A DNA stretch of 64,000 bases from Rhodopseudomonas palustris JSC-3b (GTDB lineage Bacteria; Pseudomonadota; Alphaproteobacteria; Rhizobiales; Xanthobacteraceae). Below are positions 29,592-39,120 of this stretch, in pieces; position 1 is the first letter of the stretch, and each line of letters opens with the position of its first letter. The position numbers and the translations under genes were made by a program. The notes under the pieces are model-generated. The model saw only the letters and a list, made by a program, of their open reading frames with translations. It had not been told where the DNA came from and made no database searches. The stretch covers positions 2,947,276 through 3,011,275 of the forward strand of contig KI632513.1 of NCBI GenBank assembly GCA_000504425.1. Reading direction: 5' to 3'.

Positions 29592-31859
29592 ATGCGGAGC
29601 ACGTCGGGTGGCCCCCGCGTCTTGCTGAGGCGGCTCCGCGAAACCATGGCGGAGCAAGTCTCCGCACAGGAACGTCTCGACAAGATCGTGGTGCTGATCG
29701 CCGCCAATATGGTGGCGGAGGTGTGCTCCACCTATGTGCTGCGCGTCGATAACACCCTCGAACTGTACGCCACCGAAGGCCTTAATCGCGACGCGGTGCA
29801 CAAAACCGTCCTGAGCGCGCATGAGGGCCTGGTCGGCCTGGTCGCCTCGGAAGCCACCCCGCTCAATCTGTCCGACGCCCAGAGCCATCCGGCGTTCTCA
29901 TTCCGCCCGGAAACCGGCGAAGAAATCTACCATTCGTTCCTCGGCGTGCCGATCCTGCGCGCTGGCAACACGCTCGGCGTGCTGGTGGTGCAGAACCGCG
30001 CCAAGCGCACCTATGTCGAGGAAGAGGTCGAGGCGCTGCAGACCACCGCCATGGTGGTCGCGGAAATGATCGCCTCGGGCGAATTGTCGGCGCTGGCGCA
30101 GCCCGGTGCCGAGCCGGCGGCGCGCCATTCGGTGCACAAGACCGGCGCGGTGCTGTCGGACGGCATCGCGCTTGGCCATGTGGTGCTGCACGAACCGCGC
30201 GTCGTGATCACCAATTACATTGCCGAAGACCTCGCCAAGGAGGTCAAGCGGCTCGACACCGCGCTCGCCAAGCTGCGCGCCGACCTCGACCGCATGCTGG
30301 AACGCGGCGATTTTGCCGAAGGCGGCGAGCACCGTGACGTGCTCGAAGCCTACCGGATGTTCGCCAACGACCATGGCTGGTCGCACAAGCTGCATGAGGC
30401 GGTCGCCACCGGCCTCACCGCCGAAGCCGCGGTCGAGCGCGTGCAGTCCGACACCCGCGCGCGGATGCTGCGCTCCACCGATCCTTATCTGCGCGACCGG
30501 CTGCACGATCTGGAAGACCTCGGCTACCGCCTGATGCGGCAGCTGGTCGGCCAGGACCACGCGCCTTCGCGCGAACAGCTGCCCGACAACGCCATTCTGA
30601 TCGCCCGTTCGATGGGCCCGGCGGCACTGCTCGATTACGACCGCAAGCGACTGCGCGGCCTGGTGCTGGAGGAAGGCACCGCCAATTCTCACGTCTCGAT
30701 CGTGGCGCGGGCGCTCGGCATCGCCGCGGTTGGCGAAGTGCCGAACGCGCCGGGCATCGCCGATCCGGGCGATCCGATCATCGTCGACGGCACCACCGGC
30801 TCGATCTATGTGCGGCCCTCGGCTGAAATCGAATCGGCCTATACCGAGCGGGTCCGGTTCCGGGCGCGGCGCCAGGCGCAATATTCGGCGCTGCGCGACC
30901 TGCCCTGCGTCACCAAGGACGGCCAGCCGATCGATTTGATGATCAATGCCGGCCTGGTGATCGACCTGCCGCATATCGAAGACACCAATTGTTCCGGCGT
31001 CGGCCTGTTCCGCACCGAGCTGCAATACATGATCGGCCAGAGCCTGCCGCGCTCCAGCGACCAGCTCGCGCTGTACCGCGCCGTGCTTGATGCTGCCGGC
31101 CCCAAGCCGGTCACGTTCCGCACCCTCGATATCGGCGGCGACAAGGCGCTGCCCTATATGGAGACCGTGGTCGAAGAGAACCCGGCGCTCGGCTGGCGCG
31201 CGATCCGGCTCGGCCTCGACCGGCCCGGGCTGCTGCGCAGCCAGATCCGGGCGCTGCTGCGCGCTGGTGGCGGCCGCTATCTGCGCATCATGTTCCCGAT
31301 GATTTCCGAGGTCGCCGAATTCGACGCCGCCAAGGCGATCGTCGAGCGCGAGCTGACTTATCTGCGCCAGCACGGCCACACGCTGCCGGAGCGGATCGAC
31401 GTCGGCACCATGCTGGAAGTGCCGGCGCTGCTCTATCAGCTCGACGAATTGCTGGAACGCGTCGATTTCATCTCGGTCGGCTCCAACGACCTGTTCCAGT
31501 TCACCTTCGCGGTCGATCGCGGCAACGCCCGGGTCGCCGACCGCTTTGACGGGCTGTCGACGCCGTTCCTGCGCGTGCTGCGCCATATCGTGCAGCGCGC
31601 CCAGCTCGCCAAGCGCCCGGTGTCGCTGTGCGGCGAGATGGCGTCGCAGACCATCGGCGCGCTGGCGCTGATCGCGCTCGGCTATCGCTCGCTGTCGCTG
31701 TCGGCGATCGCCCATGGCCCGGTGAAAGCGATGATCCTCGATCTCGACGCCGGCAAAGCCGCAGCCATGATGACCAAGCTGCTGAACGCGCCGGCAGGCA
31801 GCGTGTCGATCCGCCAAAAGCTGACGGAATTCGCCGAGGCTGAAGGGCTGTCTTTGTAG
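29592..31859 (+). CDS. ptsP: Phosphoenolpyruvate-protein phosphotransferase PtsP (EI-Ntr)
   Basis: PtsP starts the nitrogen-related PTS by passing phosphate from PEP to NPr. The 755-residue protein has an N-terminal GAF domain (about residues 18-165), then the enzyme I region with phosphorylated His367 (GTANSHVSIVAR) and the PEP-binding TIM barrel including GLFRTELQYM, GSNDLFQFTFAVDR and Cys680 (CGEMAS). A GTG eight codons upstream (29568) is possible; ATG 29592 gives the usual length. It is followed by prfA after 60 bases. Confidence 0.96.
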   Translation: MRSTSGGPRVLLRRLRETMAEQVSAQERLDKIVVLIAANMVAEVCSTYVLRVDNTLELYATEGLNRDAVHKTVLSAHEGLVGLVASEATPLNLSDAQSHPAFSFRPETGEEIYHSFLGVPILRAGNTLGVLVVQNRAKRTYVEEEVEALQTTAMVVAEMIASGELSALAQPGAEPAARHSVHKTGAVLSDGIALGHVVLHEPRVVITNYIAEDLAKEVKRLDTALAKLRADLDRMLERGDFAEGGEHRDVLEAYRMFANDHGWSHKLHEAVATGLTAEAAVERVQSDTRARMLRSTDPYLRDRLHDLEDLGYRLMRQLVGQDHAPSREQLPDNAILIARSMGPAALLDYDRKRLRGLVLEEGTANSHVSIVARALGIAAVGEVPNAPGIADPGDPIIVDGTTGSIYVRPSAEIESAYTERVRFRARRQAQYSALRDLPCVTKDGQPIDLMINAGLVIDLPHIEDTNCSGVGLFRTELQYMIGQSLPRSSDQLALYRAVLDAAGPKPVTFRTLDIGGDKALPYMETVVEENPALGWRAIRLGLDRPGLLRSQIRALLRAGGGRYLRIMFPMISEVAEFDAAKAIVERELTYLRQHGHTLPERIDVGTMLEVPALLYQLDELLERVDFISVGSNDLFQFTFAVDRGNARVADRFDGLSTPFLRVLRHIVQRAQLAKRPVSLCGEMASQTIGALALIALGYRSLSLSAIAHGPVKAMILDLDAGKAAAMMTKLLNAPAGSVSIRQKLTEFAEAEGLSL

Positions 31860-31919
31860 CGAAGCTCTGCGCCGCTTCGCCTGCCCTTCGCTTTGCCGCC
31901 ATCCTTGTCGAGACACCCC

Positions 31920-33002
31920 ATGTCGCCCTCGCTGCCCGAAGCCAAACTGGACCTGCTGCTCGCCCGCCATGCCGCGCTGGAAGCCGAGCTGATGGGGCCG
32001 GTCAATGCCGACAACTACGTCAAGATCACCCGCGAACTCGCCGAGCTGAACGAGCTGGTCGAGGCGGTGAAGGCCTATCGCCAGGTGCGCGACGAGATCG
32101 GCGACATCGACGCGATGCTGGCCGATCCCGCCACCGATGCCGACATGCGCGCGATGGCGGAGGCCGAGCAGGCCGCGCTCGAAGAACACGTCCAGGAGCT
32201 GATCCAGCAGATCCGGATCGCGCTGTTGCCCAAGGACGCGATGGACGAGCGCAACGTGATGCTGGAAATCCGCGCCGGCACCGGCGGCGATGAAGCCTCG
32301 CTGTTCGCCGGCGACCTGTTCCGGATGTATGAGCGCTTTGCCGCGCTGCAGGGCTGGAGCGTCGAGGTGATTTCGACCTCGGAAGGCACGGTCGGCGGTT
32401 TTAAGGAAATCATCGCCGAGGTGAAGGGCCGCGGCGCGTTCGCCAAGCTGAAATTCGAATCGGGGGTGCATCGCGTGCAGCGCGTGCCCGACACCGAAAC
32501 CCAGGGCCGCATCCACACTTCGGCGGCGACCGTGGCGGTGCTGCCCGAGGTCGAAGAACTCGACGTCGAGATCAAGCAGGAAGACCTGCGCATCGAGACC
32601 ATGCGTGCCCAGGGCGCCGGCGGCCAGCACGTCAACAAGACCGAATCGGCGATTCGCATCACCCATCTGCCGACCGGCATCATGGTGATGATGCAGGACA
32701 GCCGCTCGCAGCACAAAAACCGCATGTCGGCGATGAACATCCTGCGCTCGCGCATCTATGACGCCGAGCGGCAGCGCGCCGAGGCGGCGCGCTCGGCCGA
32801 GCGCAAGGAAAAGGTCGGCTCCGGCGACCGTTCTGAACGCATCCGCACCTATAATTTCCCGCAAGGCCGCGTCACCGACCACCGCATCAACCTGACGCTC
32901 TACAAGCTGCCGCAGGTGATTGCCGGCGACGCGCTCGGCGAATTGATCGACGCGCTGACCACCGAGCATCAGGCGGCGCAGCTCGCCGCGCAAGGCGACT
33001 AG
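31920..33002 (+). CDS. prfA: Peptide chain release factor 1
   Basis: RF1 reads UAA and UAG and releases the nascent peptide. The 360-residue length is exact for the family, and the GGQ motif is at residues 234-236 ([13 protein letters not shown]). [12 protein letters not shown] and the C-terminal [16 protein letters not shown] are also typical. ATG 31920 is preferred over an in-frame ATG nine codons upstream. prmC, which methylates the GGQ glutamine, follows by 45 bases. Confidence 0.98.
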   Translation: MSPSLPEAKLDLLLARHAALEAELMGPVNADNYVKITRELAELNELVEAVKAYRQVRDEIGDIDAMLADPATDADMRAMAEAEQAALEEHVQELIQQIRIALLPKDAMDERNVMLEIRAGTGGDEASLFAGDLFRMYERFAALQGWSVEVISTSEGTVGGFKEIIAEVKGRGAFAKLKFESGVHRVQRVPDTETQGRIHTSAATVAVLPEVEELDVEIKQEDLRIETMRAQGAGGQHVNKTESAIRITHLPTGIMVMMQDSRSQHKNRMSAMNILRSRIYDAERQRAEAARSAERKEKVGSGDRSERIRTYNFPQGRVTDHRINLTLYKLPQVIAGDALGELIDALTTEHQAAQLAAQGD

Positions 33003-33007
33003 CGCCA

Positions 33008-33030
33008 CCCTCTCCCACAAGGGGAGAGGG
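33008..33030. repeat. Palindrome between prfA and prmC
   Basis: CCCTCTCCCACAAGGGGAGAGGG is a short inverted repeat similar to the family D hairpins. It sits directly between the prfA stop and the prmC ribosome-binding site, so it may alter the expression ratio of the two genes. Confidence 0.6.
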
Positions 33031-33047
33031 CATTAAGGACCGCGGGC

Positions 33048-33938
33048 TTGAATGATCCCCGACCAGGCGTGCCGCTCGCCGGCCAGACCATCGCCGCCGC
33101 CCGCCGCGCCTTGGCGGCGCATTTGCGCGGCCACGGCCTCGAATCACCCGATCTCGAGGCGCGGCTGCTGATCGGCGCGGCGCTGCAGCTCGATCTCACG
33201 GGCCTCGTGCGCCATGCGGAACGGGCGCTGACCGCCGCCGAAGCCGACGGCCTGGAAGTCATGGTGCGGCGCCGGCTCGCCGGCGAGCCGATCGCGCGCA
33301 TCATCGGCAGCCAGGAATTTTGGGGCCTCGACTTTGCTCTCTCCGCAGAGACACTGGTGCCACGGCCGGATACCGAGACGCTGATCGACGCCGCGCTCGA
33401 TCTCGTCCCAGCAGGCCGCAGCGGCGCGGCGCTGCGAATCGCCGATCTGGGCACCGGCACCGGCGCGATCCTGCTGGCGCTGCTGTCGGAATGGCCGGGC
33501 GCCGTCGGCATCGCCACTGATCTCAGCCTCGACGCGCTGCACACCGCGCGCGGCAACGCACAAAGGCTGGGGCTCGCCGAGCGGGCGCATTTTGTGGCCT
33601 GCGACTATGCCAGCGCGCTGGCGCCGGGCTTTGACCTGATCGCCTCCAACCCGCCCTATATCCCGGCCGCCGAGATCGGAACCCTGGCGGTCGAGGTCCG
33701 CGACCACGATCCGCGCCGGGCGCTCGACGGCGGCGATGACGGGCTCGACGCCTATCGGCGGATCGCTCCCCAGGTTGCGGCGTTGTTACGGACGGGCGGC
33801 CTGCTGCTGCTGGAGGTCGGCCAGGGCCAGAGCGATGCAGTGGCCGGACTGCTGGAACAGGCCGGGTTAACGATTGATCAACCACCCCGCCACGACCTCG
33901 GCGGCATCGCCAGGGTGGTGATCGGCCGCAAACCATGA
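33048..33938 (+). CDS. prmC: Release factor glutamine methyltransferase
   Basis: PrmC N5-methylates the GGQ glutamine of release factors. The 296-residue protein has an N-terminal helical substrate-binding domain, SAM motif I (RIADLGTGTGAILLALL) and the catalytic NPPY at residues 201-204. The start is TTG at 33048 with AAGGAC upstream; the nearby ATG at 33052 is out of frame. It is in the expected prfA-prmC operon. Confidence 0.95.
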   Translation: MNDPRPGVPLAGQTIAAARRALAAHLRGHGLESPDLEARLLIGAALQLDLTGLVRHAERALTAAEADGLEVMVRRRLAGEPIARIIGSQEFWGLDFALSAETLVPRPDTETLIDAALDLVPAGRSGAALRIADLGTGTGAILLALLSEWPGAVGIATDLSLDALHTARGNAQRLGLAERAHFVACDYASALAPGFDLIASNPPYIPAAEIGTLAVEVRDHDPRRALDGGDDGLDAYRRIAPQVAALLRTGGLLLLEVGQGQSDAVAGLLEQAGLTIDQPPRHDLGGIARVVIGRKP

Positions 33939-34393
33939 CCGCAGGGGGTCGGAATAGCTTGCAAAAAACTGCTTGGAATATCGCGTAAGAGCGACTACGT
34001 TCCGGCCAACGACCTCGGTCCAGGGATGCTGGCCCCGCGCACGCTGCGGGTGAGGGCGCAGGTTCTCGGCAGTGAGAACGCCCTGATCAATTTGGTTCCA
34101 AAAGATGGGTTGGTTGAGCGCGTCAGCAGAAGCTGCGCTGTTTGCACCCACGAAGCGAACGAAAGCCTGTTTTGCTCTTGATAACTCACGTGAGGCGACC
34201 TGAGCTTGTCCCGGCTGGCTGACTGAGTCGGTCCGGCTGGTGGGCGTTGGCGCTCGCCGGCATTAGGGGAACGCGTTTGCGAACGCGGCAGTCGGCAACA
34301 AAGATCTGAACGGCAGTGCAATCGGGATGCGGGGCGCGCGTCCGGCGACGGCCGTGGCAACCTCGAATTTCTTGGGTGGTGAGAAGGCTCGAC
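33939..34393 (+). other. 455-base unexplained spacer upstream of the DUF4167 gene
   Basis: No protein gene is supported here. A bulged hairpin (GGGCGCAGGTTCTC-GGCAGT-GAGAACGCCC, 34054-34083) and GCGTT-TGCG-AACGC (34271-34284) are visible. It may be a long leader of the DUF4167 gene or hold an unrecognised RNA; neither is shown. Confidence 0.4.
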
Positions 34394-35065
34394 ATGAGGA
34401 ACGGTCAGAACAACAACAAGCGGCTGCGCAACCGGAACAACAGCAATAACAACAACCGGCGTGGCCAGAATCCGTTGACCAGGGTTTTCGAATCCAACGG
34501 TCCGGACATCAAAATCCGCGGCACCGCCTCTCACGTCGCCGAAAAATACGTGCAACTGGCCCGCGATGCGCGCAGCTCCGGTGACCCGGTTGCCGCCGAA
34601 AACTATTATCAGCACGCCGAGCACTACTTCCGGTTGATTGCCGCCGCCCAGGAGCAGTTCCGCCAGAATCAGCCGCAGCCGCGCATCGACAACGACACGC
34701 AGGACGACGGCCCGGATTTCGACGGCGACGGCTATTCCAACTTTGGCGCCGAGCCGGGCCTGCCGGCCGCCCCCGTTGCCGTCCAACCGCAGCCGCAGCC
34801 GCGCGAACACCGCCCGCAGCCGCAATATCAGCCGCAGCCGATGCAGCCGAGCAGCGACAGCGTCGATCGGCTGCCGTCGTTCATCACCGGCCCGCAGCCG
34901 CAGATCAACGGCTCGAGCTTCGAGGGCGGCGACCGCCCGGACCGCTATCCGCCGCGCCGTCGGCGCCGTTCCCCGGGTCCGCGCGGCGAAGCAGCCGGCG
35001 TGGCGCCGGTGGCCGCTCCGGCGGCAGCGGTGGCCGACGATTTCTCGGCGCCGGGCAACGAATAA
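34394..35065 (+). CDS. DUF4167 domain-containing protein
   Basis: The 223-residue protein begins with an Asn/Arg-rich stretch (NNNKRLRNRNNSNNNNRRG), then the conserved DUF4167 region (FESNGPDIKIRGTASHVAEK, YFRLIAAAQEQFRQNQ), a Gln/Pro-rich middle and a basic RRRRRS-like tail near residues 196-200. Such composition suggests RNA or nucleic acid binding, but no function is established. ATG 34394 is chosen because it starts the conserved basic N-terminus and has AGAAGG upstream. A terminator follows at 35104. Confidence 0.88.
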   Translation: MRNGQNNNKRLRNRNNSNNNNRRGQNPLTRVFESNGPDIKIRGTASHVAEKYVQLARDARSSGDPVAAENYYQHAEHYFRLIAAAQEQFRQNQPQPRIDNDTQDDGPDFDGDGYSNFGAEPGLPAAPVAVQPQPQPREHRPQPQYQPQPMQPSSDSVDRLPSFITGPQPQINGSSFEGGDRPDRYPPRRRRRSPGPRGEAAGVAPVAAPAAAVADDFSAPGNE

Positions 35066-35103
35066 TTCGGGTCACCTACCGACCCAATCGAGATCGACGC
35101 ATG

Positions 35104-35130
35104 ATGGCCGGGCTTGTCCCGGCCATTTTC
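35104..35130 (+). terminator. Intrinsic terminator of the DUF4167 gene (family E hairpin)
   Basis: ATGGCCGGG, a five-base loop, CCCGGCCAT and then TTTC. It is a family E hairpin that happens to be followed by Ts, 38 bases past the stop. Confidence 0.65.
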
Positions 35131-35175
35131 GTCTCTGAACCTGTTGGGCTTGATGCTGACGGGTTCCACCCATGA

Positions 35176-35206
35176 CCCCTCTTGCCCGTGCTTGAGCGCG
35201 GGCATC
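35176..35206. repeat. Family F short palindrome, copy 2
   Basis: GCCCGTGCTTGAGCGCGGGCATCCGAAT resembles the copy at 13466. It lies in the gap between two convergent genes. Confidence 0.5.
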
Positions 35207-35232
35207 CGAATGGTTGGGCGGGCCTTTGGACG

Positions 35233-36018
35233 TCAGCGGCTCGGCGTGGGCGGCGGCACGGCACGCACGGGATTGCCGTCGGCCTGCGGCTCCATCCGGC
35301 TCGGCACCAGCACCGGCTGCAACGCCGGGATCAGCCGGGTGCGCTCGCGGCGCACCGGCATGGCGCGCACCACCTCCTTGGTGGCTTCCACGATATGGAC
35401 GCCGGCAAATGGCAGCGACATCGCCGCGCCGATCCGTTCCCAGGCCGGGGCCGATTGCAGCATCCATTGATGGCCGACCGGCGGCAGGAACAGCGCATCG
35501 CTCCAATTGACCGGCGTGAACCAGCAGCGCCGCAACAGGTCGGCGATCTGCGAGCGCGAATAGGGCCGGCCGTGGCCGAACGGCGTGGTGTCGGTGCGCG
35601 CCCAGACCCCGCCGCGATTGGGCACGATCGCCATCAGCCGGCCTGACGGCGCCAGCACCCGCCACAATTCCCGCATCAAGCCATCGGGATCGTCCGACAT
35701 TTCCAAAGCATGGACGATCAGGATGCGATCGACCGCGGCGTCGGGCAGCGGCAGCGAGCATTCCTCGACCAGCGTCGACAGCGTCGGCCGCGCGGTCGGC
35801 CATTTCAGCACGCCCTGCGCCGCCGGCATGAATGCCAGGCAACGATCCGAATCCTTGCGAAACAGCCCGAGATAGGGCGTCGAATAGCCGAGCCCCAGCA
35901 CCCGCAGCCCGTGCGCATTCGGCCAATGGCCGACAATGCCGCGGTTGATCAGCCGCCGTGCCATCACGCCGAGACGATTGGAGTAGAAATTGCGCAGCTC
36001 GATCACGTCGATCGTCAT
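35233..36018 (-). CDS. Class I SAM-dependent methyltransferase
   Basis: The 261-residue protein has motif I VLGLGYSTPY at residues 40-49 and the later methyltransferase block LWRVLAPSGRLMAIVPNRGG. It starts MTIDVIELRNFYSNRLG, a conserved opening of a methyltransferase often found next to gloB in alphaproteobacteria. The C-terminal end is rich in basic residues and prolines. The substrate is unknown. It is divergent from gloB across 144 bases. Confidence 0.85.
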   Translation of the reverse strand: MTIDVIELRNFYSNRLGVMARRLINRGIVGHWPNAHGLRVLGLGYSTPYLGLFRKDSDRCLAFMPAAQGVLKWPTARPTLSTLVEECSLPLPDAAVDRILIVHALEMSDDPDGLMRELWRVLAPSGRLMAIVPNRGGVWARTDTTPFGHGRPYSRSQIADLLRRCWFTPVNWSDALFLPPVGHQWMLQSAPAWERIGAAMSLPFAGVHIVEATKEVVRAMPVRRERTRLIPALQPVLVPSRMEPQADGNPVRAVPPPTPSR

Positions 36019-36162
36019 GACCCGCTTCTACCACGTCGCCAAGGGCGGCCGAGCCTCGCCCAATCGCTGGAGATAGCTCATTGCCGCGGGAGCGTTAACG
36101 CCATATTTCACGAGCTGAGGGGCGGCGCGAGCCCTCCGAGCGATCACCTGTACGGAGCTTTC

Positions 36163-36930
36163 ATGGCCGCCGAGATCCGCCTGTTTTCCTGCCTGAACGA
36201 CAATTTCGGCTATCTGGTTCACGACCCGGCGACCGGCGCCACCGCCGCGATCGATGCGCCGGAAGCCGCGCCGATCAGCGCCACGCTGCAACGTGAGGGC
36301 TGGACGCTCACCGACATTCTGCTGACCCACCATCACGGCGATCATGTCGGCGGGGTGGCGGCGCTCAAGGAGGCATATGGCTGCCGCGTCGTCGCGCCGC
36401 ACGATAAGACGGCGGCGCTGCCCCTGGTCGACCTGCGGGTCGCCCAGGGTGATGTGGTCAAGGTTGGCAGCCTGCTGGCGCGCGTATTGGATACACCGGG
36501 ACATACGCTTGATCATGTGGTTTACGTGTTCGACGACGACAAGGTGGTGTTCACCGGCGACACGCTGTTTTCGCTCGGCTGCGGCCGCTTGTTCGAGGGC
36601 AGCTATCCGATGATGTGGGATTCGCTGCTCAAGCTGCGCGCGCTGCCCGACGACATGCTGATGTATTGCGGCCATGAATACACCGCGGCCAACGTCAAAT
36701 TCGCGCTGACGATCGAGCCCACCAATCCCGCGCTGCTGGCCCGCGCCGCGGAGGTCACCGAATTGCGCAGCGCTGGCCAGCCGACCATTCCGGTGCGGCT
36801 CGGCGTCGAGAAAAGCGCCAACGTATTTCTGCGCGCCGACGATCCGGCGGTCGCCGCCGGGGTGCGGCTCAAGGGCGCCGATCCGATCGCCGTGTTTACC
36901 GAACTGCGCGAACGCAAGAACAAGTTCTGA
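36163..36930 (+). CDS. gloB: Hydroxyacylglutathione hydrolase (glyoxalase II)
   Basis: GloB hydrolyses S-D-lactoylglutathione to lactate and glutathione, ending methylglyoxal detoxification. The 255-residue protein has the metallo-beta-lactamase metal site THHHGDHVG at residues 55-63, further ligands in TPGHTLDHV and FTGDTLFS, and the glutathione-binding CGHEYT. The ATG at 36163 gives MAAEIRLFSCLNDNFGYLV, the normal start. The stop and the next ATG share one base, so translation is coupled to the cupin gene. Confidence 0.96.
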   Translation: MAAEIRLFSCLNDNFGYLVHDPATGATAAIDAPEAAPISATLQREGWTLTDILLTHHHGDHVGGVAALKEAYGCRVVAPHDKTAALPLVDLRVAQGDVVKVGSLLARVLDTPGHTLDHVVYVFDDDKVVFTGDTLFSLGCGRLFEGSYPMMWDSLLKLRALPDDMLMYCGHEYTAANVKFALTIEPTNPALLARAAEVTELRSAGQPTIPVRLGVEKSANVFLRADDPAVAAGVRLKGADPIAVFTELRERKNKF

Positions 36931-37373
36931 TGACCCACCCGTCTCATCTCAGCGCCCAGGAGATCATCGCCCAGCTCGAGCTGCAGCCGCATCCCGAAGG
37001 CGGCCATTATCGCGAGACCTTTCGCGACCCGCGCGGCCAGGACGATGGCCGCGCCCATTCCACCGCGATCTATTTCCTGCTGGCGCGCGGCGAGCGCTCG
37101 CATTGGCACCGGATCGATGCCGTCGAGATCTGGCACTATTACGCCGGCGCGCCGCTGACGCTGCGCATCGCCGACGATGACGGGCTGCGCACGCTACGAC
37201 TCGGCGCTGATCTTGTGGCGGGCGAGCTGCCGCAAGGCATCGTGCCGCCCCACGCCTGGCAGGCGGCGGAAAGCGAAGGCGACTGGACGCTGGTCGGCTG
37301 CACGGTGGCGCCGGGCTTCGACTTCGCCAGTTTTGAGCTGGCCGACAAGGACTGGTCGCCGCCTTACGCGTGA
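36930..37373 (+). CDS. Cupin domain-containing protein (DUF985)
   Basis: The 147-residue protein matches the DUF985 cupin family: PEGGHYRETFRD at residues 21-32, AIYFLLARGERSHWHRIDAVEIWHYY, and a C-terminal VGCTVAPGFDFASFEL. Its fold is a single beta-barrel; no enzyme activity is established for bacterial members. It is coupled to gloB by a one-base stop-start overlap. A degenerate family A repeat follows. Confidence 0.9.
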   Translation: MTHPSHLSAQEIIAQLELQPHPEGGHYRETFRDPRGQDDGRAHSTAIYFLLARGERSHWHRIDAVEIWHYYAGAPLTLRIADDDGLRTLRLGADLVAGELPQGIVPPHAWQAAESEGDWTLVGCTVAPGFDFASFELADKDWSPPYA

Positions 37374-37388
37374 CGAGCCACTTGATCG

Positions 37389-37472
37389 GTCATTACGAGC
37401 GAAGCGAAGCGATCCAGCTCGCGGCACGATCGCTGAACTGATTGGTCGGCTGCGCCGCCGCGCAAGGACGGC
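37389..37472. repeat. Family A palindromic repeat, copy 10, degenerate
   Basis: GGTCATTACGAGCGAAGCGAAGCGATCCAG ... ATTGGTCGGCTGCGCCGCCGCGCAAGGACGG keeps the layout but has many substitutions, the most diverged full copy in the window. It separates two convergent genes. Confidence 0.75.
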
Positions 37473-37481
37473 GGTCGAGAC

Positions 37482-38357
37482 CTAACCGCGTTTGCGCCAG
37501 ATCATGTCCTTGGCGGCAATCAGCCCGCCGCCGGCGATCAGCACCGCGGCAAAGCCGAGCGCCAGGCTCGGCTGCGCATAACCGGCCAGAATCAGAAAGC
37601 CGGTCGATAGCAGCGGCGTCGCGTAAGAGGCTGCGCCGATCACGCGGATATCACCGCGCTTCATGCCGATGTCCCAGGCATAGAACGCCGCGCCGACCGG
37701 ACCGATACCGAGCGCCAGCACCGACAGCCAAGCCAGCGCGCTGTGCGGCCATACGGTCTCTTCGACCACGACATGCACCAGCGCCGCCAGCAGCGCGGTG
37801 GCGGCGCAGAAACCGGCAACCGCATCGGTCGGCACCGCGCGCAGCTTGCGCGACATCACCGAATAGCAGGCCCAGATGAAGGCGGCGATGAAGGCGGCGG
37901 CGAGACCGAGCAGATGATCGCGCTCGAACTGCACCGCAGCATTGCCGGCAAACAGCAGCGCCGTGCCGATCAGCCCGAGCAAGGCACCCAGCAGATGATG
38001 CCAGCGCAACGTCTCGCCGGGCAGCAAGGATGAGAACAGCACGATCAGCAGCGGCCAGAGATAATTGACCAGCCCGGCCTCGGCCGGCGGCGCGAGCCGC
38101 AGCGCCAGGAAATACAGTGCGTGATAGCCGAACAGCCCGCCGACGCCGACCGCCCAGGCCAGCGGCGATTGCTTCAAGGCCGACACCACACCCGGCCGCC
38201 GCAGCAGGCCGAGCGCGCCGACCAGCGCGCCGATCGCAAAGGTCATCGCCGCGAGCTGAAACGCCGGGATCGTGCCGGTGGCGACCGTCATCACCGCCAG
38301 CAGCGACCACATCACAATGGCGCTCAGCCCGATCAGCGTGGCACTGCGCACCGTCAT
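37482..38357 (-). CDS. EamA/DMT family exporter
   Basis: The 291-residue protein has about ten membrane helices in two EamA repeats (first repeat ATLIGLSAIVMWSLLAVMTVATG; second FIAAFIWACYSVMSRKLRAV). The VMWSLLAV and YFLALRLAPPAEAGLVNYLWPL segments are like the YddG-type aromatic amino acid exporters, so aromatic amino acid export is possible but not proven. It lies downstream of phbB on the same strand, 37 bases away. Confidence 0.88.
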   Translation of the reverse strand: MTVRSATLIGLSAIVMWSLLAVMTVATGTIPAFQLAAMTFAIGALVGALGLLRRPGVVSALKQSPLAWAVGVGGLFGYHALYFLALRLAPPAEAGLVNYLWPLLIVLFSSLLPGETLRWHHLLGALLGLIGTALLFAGNAAVQFERDHLLGLAAAFIAAFIWACYSVMSRKLRAVPTDAVAGFCAATALLAALVHVVVEETVWPHSALAWLSVLALGIGPVGAAFYAWDIGMKRGDIRVIGAASYATPLLSTGFLILAGYAQPSLALGFAAVLIAGGGLIAAKDMIWRKRG

Positions 38358-38394
38358 AGCGCTTCTCGCGGAATGACGGCGCCAGCGCCGCGAA

Positions 38395-39120
38395 TCAGCT
38401 CATGAATTGCCCGCCATTGATCGACAGCGTCGAGCCGGTGATGAAGCCCGCTTCGTCCGCGGCAAGAAACACCACGCCGCGCGCAATTTCTTCCGGCTCG
38501 CCGAGCCGGTTCACCGGGATCAATGGCAGAATATTCTTTTCGAGCACCTCTTTGGGCACCGCCTGCACCATTTCGGTGTTGATGTAGCCGGGGCAGATCA
38601 CATTGACGGTGATGCCGCCGCGCGCGTTCTCCAGCGCCAGCGCCTTGCTGAAGGCGATATCGCCGGCCTTGGCTGCCGAGTAGTTGACCTGCCCGAACTG
38701 TCCCTTCTGGCCGTTGATCGAGGAGATATTGATGATGCGCCCAAATTTGCGGCTGCGCATTCCTTCGATCACTTGCCGGGTGACGTTGAACAGCGAGCCG
38801 AGATTGGTGTTGATCACCGCGCTCCACTGCTCGGGTGCCATTTTGTGAAAGGCACCGTCGCGGGTGATGCCGGCATTGTTGACCAAGACTTCGATCGGGC
38901 CGAGCTCGGCTTCCACCTTCTTCACGCCGGCGACACAATCCTCGTACGAACTCACATCCCATTTGAAAACCGGAATTCCAGTCTCGGACTTGAATTTCTC
39001 GGCCGCAACATCGTTGCCGGCATAGTTCGCTGCGACCCGATAGCCAGCCTGCTTCAAAGCCTTACTGATCGCAGCTCCGATCCCACGAGTGCCTCCCGTA
39101 ACCAAAGCGACGCGTGACAT
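38395..39120 (-). CDS. phbB: Acetoacetyl-CoA reductase
   Basis: PhbB reduces acetoacetyl-CoA to (R)-3-hydroxybutyryl-CoA with NADPH for polyhydroxybutyrate synthesis. The 241-residue short-chain dehydrogenase has the nucleotide motif GGTRGIG at residues 9-15, NNAG at 81-84, catalytic Ser134, Tyr147 and Lys151 (YSAAK), and the C-terminal GFITGSTLSINGGQFM. ATG 39120 is preferred to the in-frame extension to 39192. phbA lies upstream on the same strand beyond a terminator, so phbB is probably also transcribed on its own. Confidence 0.97.
   Translation of the reverse strand: MSRVALVTGGTRGIGAAISKALKQAGYRVAANYAGNDVAAEKFKSETGIPVFKWDVSSYEDCVAGVKKVEAELGPIEVLVNNAGITRDGAFHKMAPEQWSAVINTNLGSLFNVTRQVIEGMRSRKFGRIINISSINGQKGQFGQVNYSAAKAGDIAFSKALALENARGGITVNVICPGYINTEMVQAVPKEVLEKNILPLIPVNRLGEPEEIARGVVFLAADEAGFITGSTLSINGGQFMS

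Noticed and set aside
29898-33020. A 1040-codon open frame antisense to ptsP and prfA
   Set aside because: It lies wholly opposite two certain genes; its sequence is rich in Arg/His/Gln with no domain, as expected of a shadow frame at high GC.
33867-34151. A 94-codon minus-strand frame overlapping the prmC end
   Set aside because: It overlaps prmC, has no ribosome-binding site that I can see and no recognisable features.
35710-36162. Longer GloB starting at 35710
   Set aside because: The extension overlaps the divergent methyltransferase gene on the other strand; ATG 36163 gives the conserved N-terminus and normal length.
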